From Aldersonia kunmingensis (GTDB lineage Bacteria; Actinomycetota; Actinomycetes; Mycobacteriales; Mycobacteriaceae): DNA of 59,370 bases. Under the pieces are notes generated by a model. It had not been told where the DNA came from and searched no databases. It saw only the letters and a program-made list of their open reading frames with translations. Of this stretch, positions 44,963-53,018 are shown piece by piece (position 1 is the first letter of the stretch; every line of letters begins with the position of its first letter). The stretch is from the NCBI RefSeq assembly GCF_001646865.1, contig NZ_LRRB01000288.1, forward strand, positions 1 to 59,370. Reading direction: 5' to 3'. Position numbers and translations under genes: made by a program.

Positions 44963-46137
44963 CGGTCCTCCCGCGCTGCCAGTAGCGCACACAGTTCGTC
45001 GGCGGCTGGAGCGGACTGGCCATCGAGCCGCCAGGCCGGGACGATGCACACCTCACCAGCGTCGATGCGGCGAACCACGCCGATCTCGCGCAGCCGCCGT
45101 CGACCATCTGCGCCGCGGTGCACATGGAGGATCACCTGCAGCGCGGCCCCGACCTGACTGTGCAGTGCGGGCCGCGACATTCCGCCCAGCGCCGCGAGCG
45201 CCTCGAGCCGGGCGGGCACTTCACGCGGTGAGTTCGCGTGCACGGTGCCCGCGCCGCCGTCGTGCCCGGTATTCAGTGCGGTGAGCAGGTCCACCACCTC
45301 CGCGCCCCGGACCTCGCCGACAACAATGCGGTCCGGCCGCATCCGCAGCGCTTGGCGCACGAGATCACGCACCGTCACTTCGCCGACACCCTCGACATTG
45401 ACCGAGCGCGCCACCAGGCGAACGACATGCGGGTGGCGGGGTGCCAGCTCGGCCGCGTCCTCGACGCACACGATTCGCTCGCGCTCGTCGACCCGCGCCA
45501 GCATGGCCGCCAATAGAGTTGTCTTCCCCGCGCCCGTGCCTCCGACAATCAGGAACGTCAGGCGAGCCGCGATGATGCGCTCGACCAGCACGAGCGCCTC
45601 GGGTGCAAGCGTCCCGCCGGCGGCCAGCGCATCGAGCCCCTCCGCCGCCGGCCGCAGCACTCGCAGCGACAGGCACGTTCCCGCGTAGGCAATCGGTGCG
45701 AGAACGGCATGCAATCGGACCCCGAACCCGGACCGCTCCGTAGCGGGCAGCCGACCGTCCACCCAGGGCTGGGCGTCATCGAGTCGCCGCCCGGCGCCGA
45801 GGGCCAACCGTTGCGCGAGCCGGCGTACTGCCGCCTCGTCGGGAAAGCTCACCCCGACCCGTTCGAGGCCGCCGCCGCGATCCACCCAGACCTCATCCGG
45901 CCCGCTGACCAGCACATCCGACACTGCCGGATCGGCGAGCAGGGGATCGAGCGGCCCGGCTCCGGTGAGCTCGGTCTGCAGCATCCGCAAGGCCCGGAGC
46001 AGATCGGTATCGCCGAGAACACCTCCTGCCTCGGCGCGGATCGCCGCGGCCACGGTGGCCGGGGTCGGCTCGCCCGTACTTTGCGCGAGCCGGTCCCGGA
46101 CACGATCGAGCAGTTCGGCGGTGACGAGCGCACTCAT
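44959..46137 (-). CDS. Tad secretion ATPase (TadA/CpaF-like)
   Basis: The 392-residue protein starts at ATG 46137, overlapping the stop of the Ssd-like gene; a longer frame upstream is a shadow. An N-terminal helical region leads to GAGPLDPLLADPAVSDVLVSGPDEVWVDRGG. Walker A GGTGAGKTTLLAAML follows, then an Asp box (IVCVEDAAEL), the His box (NTGHDGGAGTVHANSP) and Walker B (RIVVGEVRGAE). It powers pilus assembly at the inner membrane. It is the ortholog of Rv3659c. Confidence 0.93.
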   Translation of the reverse strand: MSALVTAELLDRVRDRLAQSTGEPTPATVAAAIRAEAGGVLGDTDLLRALRMLQTELTGAGPLDPLLADPAVSDVLVSGPDEVWVDRGGGLERVGVSFPDEAAVRRLAQRLALGAGRRLDDAQPWVDGRLPATERSGFGVRLHAVLAPIAYAGTCLSLRVLRPAAEGLDALAAGGTLAPEALVLVERIIAARLTFLIVGGTGAGKTTLLAAMLARVDERERIVCVEDAAELAPRHPHVVRLVARSVNVEGVGEVTVRDLVRQALRMRPDRIVVGEVRGAEVVDLLTALNTGHDGGAGTVHANSPREVPARLEALAALGGMSRPALHSQVGAALQVILHVHRGADGRRRLREIGVVRRIDAGEVCIVPAWRLDGQSAPAADELCALLAAREDR

Positions 46138-47228
46138 GCGACCCATCCTGAATCGGAGGCATCGACCCGCTCGAACAGCGCGTCGAGGACCTTGTTGGCG
46201 GCACGGCGCAACGGACCGCGCCGCCCGAGCCGGAGACCGCCGCGCTCGAGTTGTCCACACAGCCTCGGCTCCGGTCGCATATGCGCAACCAGCGGAATCC
46301 CCAGGGCATCGGACACATCGTCCGCACTCAATCCGCCCGGTGCCGGACCCCGGACGACCGCCACCGTACGAATGTTGTGGCTGGAGACGAAGCCGACCGC
46401 GGACTCTGCGGCAGCGACGGCACGAAGCTCGGCGGGAACAATAAGAACAACGAGATCGGCGCAGGACAGAATCGCCGCGCTCGTCGGCCCTCGGTCGCGC
46501 GCGACATCGCAGATTACGAGGTCGTCGGCCTCCCGGCCGGCGTCGAGTACCGCCTGCACGGCCGCCGGTCGCAACTCCACGGCCGCGGTCCCGCGCCCGC
46601 ACGACAGTACGGAGATCCGTTGATTCGCGACCGGGAGCGCATGGTGCAGCGCATCCGCCGAGACATGGCCGTCCTCGACCACCAAACCCGGCCAGCGCAG
46701 TCCCGGTTTGTTCTCGATCCCGAGCAGTAGATCCAGCCCGCCACCACTTGGATCGCAATCGACCAACAGGGTGCGCTGCAAATTGTCGGCGGCACAGGCC
46801 AGCGCTGCAGCAAACGTTGAGGCACCTGCCCCACCACGACCACCGAGGACCGCGATCACGCGGCCACCCCCGCCGCCGGCGGGCCGCTGGGCGAGGGCGC
46901 GGACGAGTTCGGGTGCTTCCTCCGGCAGCGCGATCACCCGCTCGGCACCCACCGCGGTCGCGACCTGCCACTGCGCCAACCCGGGCGCACCCTCACTGAC
47001 CAACACGATCCCCGGGCGGCGTGGCAGGCGCTCGCGGACACACGCGGCAGCAGTGCTCGAGTCGAGCACAATCGACCGAGCTCGGGTCCACGCTTGCCGG
47101 CCCGGAGGGGGCGCCGGCTCGGTCATCGGACACTCTGTCGCGGCACCGATGCGGCGGATTTCGTCGAGCAGCCCGCCGCCCGACACCATCACCAGCACGG
47201 CCCGCGGGTCCGGTTCAGCCGAAGTCAT
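46134..47228 (-). CDS. ParA/MinD-like protein, Ssd (Rv3660c)-like
   Basis: The 364-residue protein has an N-terminal receiver-like part (residues 1-115) and a ParA/MinD fold. GGRGGAGAST stands in the deviant Walker A position, without the usual signature Lys, followed by LLVDCDPSGGGLDLLLGIE and VICDVARDRGPTSAA. It matches septum-site determining protein Ssd of M. tuberculosis and CpaE-type pilus localisation proteins. It heads the tad operon (ATG 47228). Its promoter region holds a DnaA-box palindrome. It likely positions the apparatus or affects septation. Confidence 0.87.
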   Translation of the reverse strand: MTSAEPDPRAVLVMVSGGGLLDEIRRIGAATECPMTEPAPPPGRQAWTRARSIVLDSSTAAACVRERLPRRPGIVLVSEGAPGLAQWQVATAVGAERVIALPEEAPELVRALAQRPAGGGGGRVIAVLGGRGGAGASTFAAALACAADNLQRTLLVDCDPSGGGLDLLLGIENKPGLRWPGLVVEDGHVSADALHHALPVANQRISVLSCGRGTAAVELRPAAVQAVLDAGREADDLVICDVARDRGPTSAAILSCADLVVLIVPAELRAVAAAESAVGFVSSHNIRTVAVVRGPAPGGLSADDVSDALGIPLVAHMRPEPRLCGQLERGGLRLGRRGPLRRAANKVLDALFERVDASDSGWVA

Positions 47229-47277
47229 GGCACTAGCTTCGACCCGATTTCACTCGGCAAAGGGCCGTTATCAACAA

Positions 47278-47305
47278 CTGTGGATAACTTTGAAGTTATC
47301 CACAG
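47278..47305. promoter_or_regulatory. 28-bp perfect palindrome of two inverted DnaA boxes
   Basis: CTGTGGATAACTT and AAGTTATCCACAG pair perfectly around a TG centre. Each arm holds the consensus DnaA box TTATCCACA. A third box with one mismatch, TTATCAACA, lies at 47268-47276. The cluster is 40-77 bases upstream of the Ssd-like start and next to the 6C RNA. It suggests DnaA control of the operon, or a titration site. Confidence 0.75.
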
Positions 47306-47349
47306 AATCGCTTGGGGGCTTGCGCATTTCGCGCAAAGCCGTCCGGAAA

Positions 47350-47441
47350 TAGAGGACGGCCCCAGCCAGGGGGGAGGAGGCTGGGGCCGTCAGGTTCAGC
47401 CCCGGGGGGTCGGGCTGAACGTCCTGGAACGTGTCCAGGTA
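47350..47441 (-). ncRNA. 6C small RNA (B11-like)
   Basis: The minus strand folds into two adjacent stems whose loops contain runs of six cytosines. These are GTTCAGCCC / GGGCTGAAC (47394-47420, loop with CCCCCC) and GACGGCCCCAGCC / GGCTGGGGCCGTC (47355-47391, loop TCCTCCCCCCT). That is the definition of the actinobacterial 6C RNA. The place between the Ssd-like gene and a HAD phosphatase matches the B11 RNA of M. tuberculosis. A third small stem (47423-47439) precedes them. C-rich loops pair with G-rich ribosome sites of target mRNAs. Confidence 0.9.
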
Positions 47442-47544
47442 AGAGCCATACTACACCCGGAGATGTGGATTATTGCAAGTTCAACTTTTGTGTCATGTCG
47501 CCTCGAAGTGACCCGTCGATCGTATCGGGCCCTATCCTGGTGGC

Positions 47545-48363
47545 GTGACGGCGCAGCCATCGGCGACGACCCAACCGGGCCGCATCGCCGCGTTCTTCGA
47601 CCTCGATAAGACGGTCATCGCACGGTCCAGCACGTTCGCGTTCAGCCGACCTTTCTTCGCTCAGGGTCTGCTGAACCGGCGGGCCGTCCTCAAGAGCACG
47701 TACGCCCATTTCATGTTCCTGGTCTCTGGCGCGGACCACGATCAGATGGAGCGGATGCGCGCGCATCTCACCAGCATGTGTGGCGGGTGGGACGTCGAAC
47801 AGGTGAAAACAATCGTTGCCGAGACGTTGCACGACGTCGTCGATCCCCTGATTTTCGCCGAGGCGGCCGACCTGATCGCCGATCACAAGATCCGCGGCCA
47901 CGACGTCGTGGTGGTCTCGGCCTCGGGTGAGGAACTGGTTGCCCCGATCGCCGAGGCACTCGGTGCCACGTACACCGCCGCGTCCCGGATGATCGTCCGC
48001 GACGGCAAGTACACCGGCGACCTCGAGTTCTATTGCTATGGTCCCGGCAAAGTCGAAGCGATCAACGAACTTGCCGAACGCGAGGGATACGACCTCGAAA
48101 AATGCTTCGCCTATTCCGATTCCGTCACCGACGTGCCGATGCTCTCGGCCGTCGGCCACCCGACAGCTGTCAACCCGGACCGGGCGCTGCGGCGGGAGGC
48201 CACCGAGCGCGGCTGGCCGGTGCTCACTTTCTCCAATCCGGTCTCGCTGCGCGCTCGACTGCCAACGCCTTCGTCCACCACGGTCGCCGCGACAGCCGCG
48301 GTGTCCGTGGGCGCAATGATTGCCGGCGCCGTCACCTACAGTTTGCTCCGGCGTCGCCGCTAA
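47545..48363 (+). CDS. HAD-superfamily subfamily IB phosphatase with C-terminal membrane anchor (Rv3661-like)
   Basis: The 272-residue protein starts at GTG 47545. HAD motif I FFDLDKTVIA (Asp nucleophile ~20), motif II VVSASGEELV, a Lys in the GPGKVEAI region, and motif III AYSDSVTDVPMLSAVGHPTAVNPD are all intact. A single hydrophobic helix (about 248-266, AATAAVSVGAMIAGAVTYSLL) and an Arg tail suggest membrane anchoring. It is similar to SerB-like proteins, though many in this group act on lipid phosphates. It is flanked by two small-RNA genes, as in mycobacteria. Confidence 0.88.
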   Translation: MTAQPSATTQPGRIAAFFDLDKTVIARSSTFAFSRPFFAQGLLNRRAVLKSTYAHFMFLVSGADHDQMERMRAHLTSMCGGWDVEQVKTIVAETLHDVVDPLIFAEAADLIADHKIRGHDVVVVSASGEELVAPIAEALGATYTAASRMIVRDGKYTGDLEFYCYGPGKVEAINELAEREGYDLEKCFAYSDSVTDVPMLSAVGHPTAVNPDRALRREATERGWPVLTFSNPVSLRARLPTPSSTTVAATAAVSVGAMIAGAVTYSLLRRRR

Positions 48364-48498
48364 TCGGTCCCATTTCTGGACCGCGGCAATCGCCAATGGA
48401 ATTCCGCGCGCGAAAGGGTATGTGCCGCAGTCGAATAACTCAACTGCGCAACAACTTTCACACTTACCACTTCGTGACACACTGATTCTTGTCAAGTC

Positions 48499-48527
48499 TT
48501 GAAGTGCGCGGGAGCGCGGGGTAGAAA
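48499..48527 (+). promoter_or_regulatory. Promoter of the Ms1-like RNA
   Basis: TTGAAG (48499-48504) and TAGAAA (48522-48527) are separated by 17 bp, a reasonable primary-sigma promoter. It would start transcription near 48534, just before the 5' arm of the long-range stem. Confidence 0.5.
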
Positions 48528-48533
48528 GGACGT

Positions 48534-48835
48534 ACGGGTTACCGGAAGGCCAAGACCGAACCGGAAGAGAAGGTTCGACCTCCCGACCGACTAACCCCAG
48601 CACGGGCGCTTGGTACCCACGCGGAGCGGGCCACTCCGAGGGCAGAAGCGTTGTGGGCCTGCGAGATTCGGGTCTTCGTTGGCGAGGACCTCGCACGAGT
48701 TGCGGGGATGAACCACCGATATCCGGAGCTTCGCCGAGGCCGAAAAACACAACCAACCAAGGCACGCATGGTAACCCTGCGATCCGTGCTTGCGGGCGGC
48801 GAGGTCGATTTCGATCGGCAGCGCCGCCCACATCT
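48534..48835 (+). ncRNA. Ms1-like (MTS2823-like) regulatory RNA, predicted
   Basis: This 576-bp gap between convergent protein genes has no coding frame but shows RNA structure. GGGTTACC (48536-48543) pairs perfectly with GGTAACCC (48770-48777), closing a long domain. A GGGCGGCG / CGCCGCCC hairpin (48794-48829) follows near the 3' end. The location between the Rv3661-like and Rv3662c-like genes is that of Ms1/MTS2823 in mycobacteria, an abundant stationary-phase RNA of about 300 nt that binds core RNA polymerase. Ends are estimates, and primary-sequence homology was not tested. Confidence 0.6.
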
Positions 48836-48939
48836 GTGTAGGGAAAGTCTGCGCGTTATTTGATCTTGTAGTTAATTCCTAAATCGGCGCTATCCGATAT
48901 CTGCACCGAGTGCACAACTTATTTCTGCGCGAATGTCAT

Positions 48940-49680
48940 TTACTGCGCGGAATCAGCGATCGATGTCGCCTCGCGGGCTCCGTCCTCCAGCCCTTCGCAA
49001 CACAAAGTGATCCATGCGCCGACCGCGGCGGGGTCACCGGTGGCGAAGCCGTCCGCGGCGGCGAGGTAGGCGTCGCGGCGGCGCATCCAGGCCACCTCGG
49101 GAACGCCAAGATTGTGCGGATCCAACCCGCTCGCGACCGCGACCAGCCGAGATGCCGCCCGGGCGACGATTCCGTCGGCCGTGCCGAACGGGCGCAGCGC
49201 CAGAATCTCGCCGTGCACAACCGCGGCGATTACCGGTGCCGGCACCGTCGACTCGACCACAACCTGCCCGAGCAGGTTCAGCCGCTCGCCCACACCCGGA
49301 TCGGTGCGTGGTCGGCCGAGATCCTCCGCTGCCGCGATATCGGTCGCCGCGAGCAGGTGCAACCGAGCGAGTGTTTGCAGCGGCGCGCGCTCCCACGTCC
49401 GCACAGTGTTTGGCAGCGCATCCCCATCGAGGGCATTGCTGACCCGGAGGGAACCCGCGAGTACCGGCTCGACCACACGACCGTCCTCGGGCAATGAGAT
49501 ATCGGCGCCCTCGATCGCGGCAGATGCGCGCGCTCCGCGCACTGCTGCCTCCGCCGCGGTTGTCGGCCAGCCGCGGCGGTTCGCGCGGTGCCGGTGCACC
49601 TCGGCGAGCGCATCACGCGCACGATCGGCCGCGGCGCGGACTCCGGGCAGGTCGACGAGCGCGAGCAGAGGGTCGGTCAC
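48940..49680 (-). CDS. Degenerate Fic-fold protein (Rv3662c-like)
   Basis: The 246-residue protein starts at GTG 49680 (VTDPLLALVDLPGV); a TTG two codons earlier is possible. The N-terminal helix region (RRGWPTTAAEAAVRGARASAAIEGADISLP) resembles the Fic-associated domain. The spot for the AMPylation motif HPFxxGNGR reads RPFGTADGIVARA, lacking the catalytic His and the GNG loop. It is therefore probably not an AMP transferase. It matches Rv3662c by place and character. Function unknown. It is convergent with the Ms1-like RNA. Confidence 0.78.
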   Translation of the reverse strand: MTDPLLALVDLPGVRAAADRARDALAEVHRHRANRRGWPTTAAEAAVRGARASAAIEGADISLPEDGRVVEPVLAGSLRVSNALDGDALPNTVRTWERAPLQTLARLHLLAATDIAAAEDLGRPRTDPGVGERLNLLGQVVVESTVPAPVIAAVVHGEILALRPFGTADGIVARAASRLVAVASGLDPHNLGVPEVAWMRRRDAYLAAADGFATGDPAAVGAWITLCCEGLEDGAREATSIADSAQ

Positions 49681-49764
49681 GGCCAAAGACGCTACCGGCT
49701 TGGTGCAGGAACGGCGTTCACCAGGCCGCCGGGTACGACCCCGGCGACCAGCGGCACTCGATCG

Positions 49765-50205
49765 TCAGCCCCCGAAGACGACGCGCCCGTCGGGCTCAAC
49801 GCGCAGGCCCGGGTTGTGCACGATCTCCCAGCGGTAACCGTCGAGGTCCGTGAAGTAGCCCGAATAGCCACCCCACTCCCGGTGTTCGCCGTAGTGAACC
49901 AATGGGCTGCCGGCCTCCTCCGCGACGCGCAGGACGTCATCGACGGTCTGCGCTGATGCGACGTTGTGGCCCAGGGTGATCGGCGCGGACGCCGAACTGC
50001 CGCGCGTATCCATGATTGGACCTGCCTCGGCGGTCATGTGCTCGGCGTTCCACAGCGCGAGCAGCATGCCGTGCCCGATCTGCAGGAACACCACATCGTC
50101 CGGCACCACCAAAGTGGCTTCCCAGCCAAGTCCGTCTACGTAGAACGCGCGAGCCGCCTCTACATCGGCAACCCCGAGTGTGATCACGCTCAGTGACTGC
50201 TCCAT
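49765..50205 (-). CDS. VOC-family (glyoxalase-like) protein
   Basis: The 146-residue protein starts at ATG 50205 (MEQSLSVITLGVADVEAARAFYVDGLGWEA). Two modules of the vicinal-oxygen-chelate fold are clear; the second ends with GYSGYFTDLDGYRWEIVHNP, typical of the glyoxalase/bleomycin-resistance group. The first metal His is replaced in VITLGV, so metal binding is uncertain. It is a single gene between the Fic-like gene and the divergent phosphoketolase gene. Confidence 0.85.
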   Translation of the reverse strand: MEQSLSVITLGVADVEAARAFYVDGLGWEATLVVPDDVVFLQIGHGMLLALWNAEHMTAEAGPIMDTRGSSASAPITLGHNVASAQTVDDVLRVAEEAGSPLVHYGEHREWGGYSGYFTDLDGYRWEIVHNPGLRVEPDGRVVFGG

Positions 50206-50365
50206 ACGTCCGAGCCAACCATCGATACGCACTTCTGGCGAACCACCACGTCACGCCGCGGCGTGACTCGGCTTCACTACGACACCGCGAAAGGACTGCC
50301 GCATGGCGCGATCTGCGGTTGGATGACAGTGGTAATCCATCCCTGCCCGATCAGGAGCGTGTGAT

Positions 50366-52834
50366 GTGACGACGACTTCCGCAAGCACATGGCGATCCGC
50401 CGATGTGACCCCCCTGAGCGACGCGGCCGTGACGCAGCTGAACCGCTGGTGGCGCGCCGCGAACTACCTCTCCGTGGGGCAGATCTATCTTCTGGACAAT
50501 CCACTGCTTCGCACTCCGCTAACGCGCGACCATGTGAAACCGCGACTGCTCGGGCACTGGGGCACCACGCCCGGACTGAACTTCATCTACGCGCATCTGA
50601 ACCGCGTCATCAAGGCGCGCGAACAGTCGACGATCTACGTGACCGGCCCCGGTCACGGTGGCCCGGGCCTGGTCGCCAGCGCCTACCTCGACGGCACGTA
50701 CACCGAGTACTACCCGGACATGACCGAGGACACCGAGGGCCTGCGCCGGCTGTTCCGGCAGTTCTCCTTCCCCGGCGGCATTCCGTCGCACGTCGCGCCG
50801 GAAACACCTGGTTCGATCCACGAGGGCGGCGAGCTCGGCTACGCGCTGTCGCATGCCTACGGCGCAGCGTTCGACAATCCGGACCTGCTCGTCGCGACGG
50901 TCGTCGGCGACGGCGAGGCCGAGACCGGCGCGCTGGCCACGAGCTGGCATTCCAATAAGTTCATCAACCCGCGTTACGACGGCGTGGTCCTGCCGATCCT
51001 GCACCTGAACGGATACAAGATCGCCAATCCGACGGTACTGGCGCGAATTTCGAACGACGAGCTGGCGGCGTTGATGGTCGGGTACGGCCACAAACCGCAC
51101 TTCTTCGTCGTGGAGGAAGGTGACGATCCAGCCGACGCGCACCGCCGCTTCGCGACGCTGCTCGACGAGGTGCTCAACGAGATCTCCGAGATCAAGGCAC
51201 GCGCGGCGGGCGGCGACGAGAACCGCCCGCAGTGGCCGATGATCGTGTTCCGCACCCCGAAGGGCTGGACCGGCCCCGCCACCATCGACGGGAAGAAGAC
51301 CACGGGTTCCTGGCGCGCTCACCAGGTGCCACTCGCCAACGCGCGAGATACCGCCGAGCACCTGAACGTCCTCGCCGAATGGCTCGCCTCCTATCACGCA
51401 GAGGAATTGTTCGACGAGGACGGCAAACTGCTCCCGGAGATCGCCGACCTCGCCCCCGAGGGTGAGTTGCGGATGAGTGACAACCCGGTTGGCAACGGTG
51501 GGTTGCTGTTGAAGGACCTGCGCCTGCCGGACTTCCGCGAGTACGCCGTCGATGTGCCGACGCCGGGCGCCGGTGCCGTGGAGACGACGAAGGTGCTCGG
51601 TCAGTGGCTCACCGACGTCGTGCGGCTCAATCCGGACAACTTCCGGATATTCGGTCCCGACGAAACCGCATCCAACCGGTTGCAGCCGGTATTCGAGGTA
51701 ACCGGCAAGCAGTGGAACGCAGACCTCATCGGCCCGGAGGTCGACGAGCACCTCGTGCGCGCCGGGCGCGTGGTGGAAATGCTCTCCGAGCATCAATGCC
51801 AGGGCTGGCTCGAGGGCTACCTGCTCAGTGGCAGGCACGGCCTGTTCAACTGCTACGAGGCGTTCATCCACATCATCGACTCGATGTTCAACCAGCACGC
51901 CAAATGGATGAAAGTCACCAACGACATCCCCTGGCGGCGGCCGGTTGCAAGCCTGAATTACCTTCTGTCCAGCCATGTTTGGCGTCAGGACCACAATGGC
52001 TTCAGCCATCAGGACCCCGGCTTCATCGACCATGTGGTGAACAAGAAGGCCGAAGTGGTGCGGGTGTATCTGCCGCCGGACGCCAACACACTGCTGTCCA
52101 CCTACGACCACTGCCTGCGCTCACGCCAGTACGTCAACGTGGTCGTGGCAGGCAAGCAGCCGAGCCCGACCTTCCTCACCGTGGACCAGGCCATCGCGCA
52201 TTGCACACGCGGACTCGGCATCTGGGAGTGGGCAGGCACCGAAACCGATGGTGAAGACCCGGATGTTGTGATCGGTTGTGCCGGAGACATCCCCACCATC
52301 GAGGCGCTCGCAGCGGTGGATCTGTTGAAACAGAATCTGCCCGAGTTGAAGATCCGGTTCGTCAACGTCGTGGACCTGATGCGGCTACAGGATGAACGCG
52401 AGCATCCGCACGGTCTGTCGGACCGGGACTTCGACTCCATCTTCACTGCCGACAAGCCAATCGTGTTCGCCTACCACGGGTACCCGTGGCTGATCCACCG
52501 GTTGACCTACCGGCGCAACGGGCACAGCAACATTCACGTGCGCGGGTACAAGGAAGAGGGCACCACCACCACGCCGTTCGACATGGTCATGCTCAACGAC
52601 CTCGACCGCTACAGCCTGGTGATGGACGTCATCGACCACGTGCCGTTCCTGCGCAGTCGGGCAGCTGGGTTGCGGCAGAAGATGGTCGACGCGCGAATCA
52701 CTGCTCGTGAGTACACCCGCGCGCACGGCGAGGACCTCCCCGAGGTGCGCGATTGGGTGTGGCCCGCTGCGCGCGCCCTGGCAGGTAGTGGAGACATCGG
52801 CGCGACCGCAGCCACTGGCGGCGACAACGAGTGA
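50366..52834 (+). CDS. xfp: Phosphoketolase (xylulose-5-P/fructose-6-P)
   Basis: The 822-residue thiamine-diphosphate enzyme starts at GTG 50366 behind AGGAG (50353-50357). Signature stretches are [18 protein letters not shown], the TPP site [37 protein letters not shown], and the C-terminal [12 protein letters not shown]-like [14 protein letters not shown]. It cleaves xylulose 5-phosphate or fructose 6-phosphate with phosphate to acetyl phosphate. The length is typical. The next gene is acetyl-CoA synthetase, so the two-carbon product could feed acetyl-CoA if an acetate-forming step exists elsewhere (no ackA or pta here). Confidence 0.94.
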   Translation: MTTTSASTWRSADVTPLSDAAVTQLNRWWRAANYLSVGQIYLLDNPLLRTPLTRDHVKPRLLGHWGTTPGLNFIYAHLNRVIKAREQSTIYVTGPGHGGPGLVASAYLDGTYTEYYPDMTEDTEGLRRLFRQFSFPGGIPSHVAPETPGSIHEGGELGYALSHAYGAAFDNPDLLVATVVGDGEAETGALATSWHSNKFINPRYDGVVLPILHLNGYKIANPTVLARISNDELAALMVGYGHKPHFFVVEEGDDPADAHRRFATLLDEVLNEISEIKARAAGGDENRPQWPMIVFRTPKGWTGPATIDGKKTTGSWRAHQVPLANARDTAEHLNVLAEWLASYHAEELFDEDGKLLPEIADLAPEGELRMSDNPVGNGGLLLKDLRLPDFREYAVDVPTPGAGAVETTKVLGQWLTDVVRLNPDNFRIFGPDETASNRLQPVFEVTGKQWNADLIGPEVDEHLVRAGRVVEMLSEHQCQGWLEGYLLSGRHGLFNCYEAFIHIIDSMFNQHAKWMKVTNDIPWRRPVASLNYLLSSHVWRQDHNGFSHQDPGFIDHVVNKKAEVVRVYLPPDANTLLSTYDHCLRSRQYVNVVVAGKQPSPTFLTVDQAIAHCTRGLGIWEWAGTETDGEDPDVVIGCAGDIPTIEALAAVDLLKQNLPELKIRFVNVVDLMRLQDEREHPHGLSDRDFDSIFTADKPIVFAYHGYPWLIHRLTYRRNGHSNIHVRGYKEEGTTTTPFDMVMLNDLDRYSLVMDVIDHVPFLRSRAAGLRQKMVDARITAREYTRAHGEDLPEVRDWVWPAARALAGSGDIGATAATGGDNE

Positions 52835-53018
52835 CGTGTGTTCGCGGGTGCTCGCAACCGGGTACCCGCGAACGCGTCTCGTGCCGAGTCGGGTGCGACC
52901 GCGCCGGTAGCATCGGCTCCGATCGGTGGCAGCCTCGCGCACGAGCCACAGTCGCCGGCCGCCGAACCGAGCACACGTTCGGCGGCTCACCTCATTTCGA
53001 CGCGGAAGGCGGAAGGCA

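Noticed and set aside
46138-46971. N-terminal extension of the Tad ATPase frame
   Set aside because: It overlaps the Ssd-like gene and has no similarity; ATG 46137 gives the family start and the ATGA overlap.
50519-52111. 530-codon antisense frame in the phosphoketolase gene
   Set aside because: Shadow frame; the sense protein is a full-length, highly conserved enzyme.
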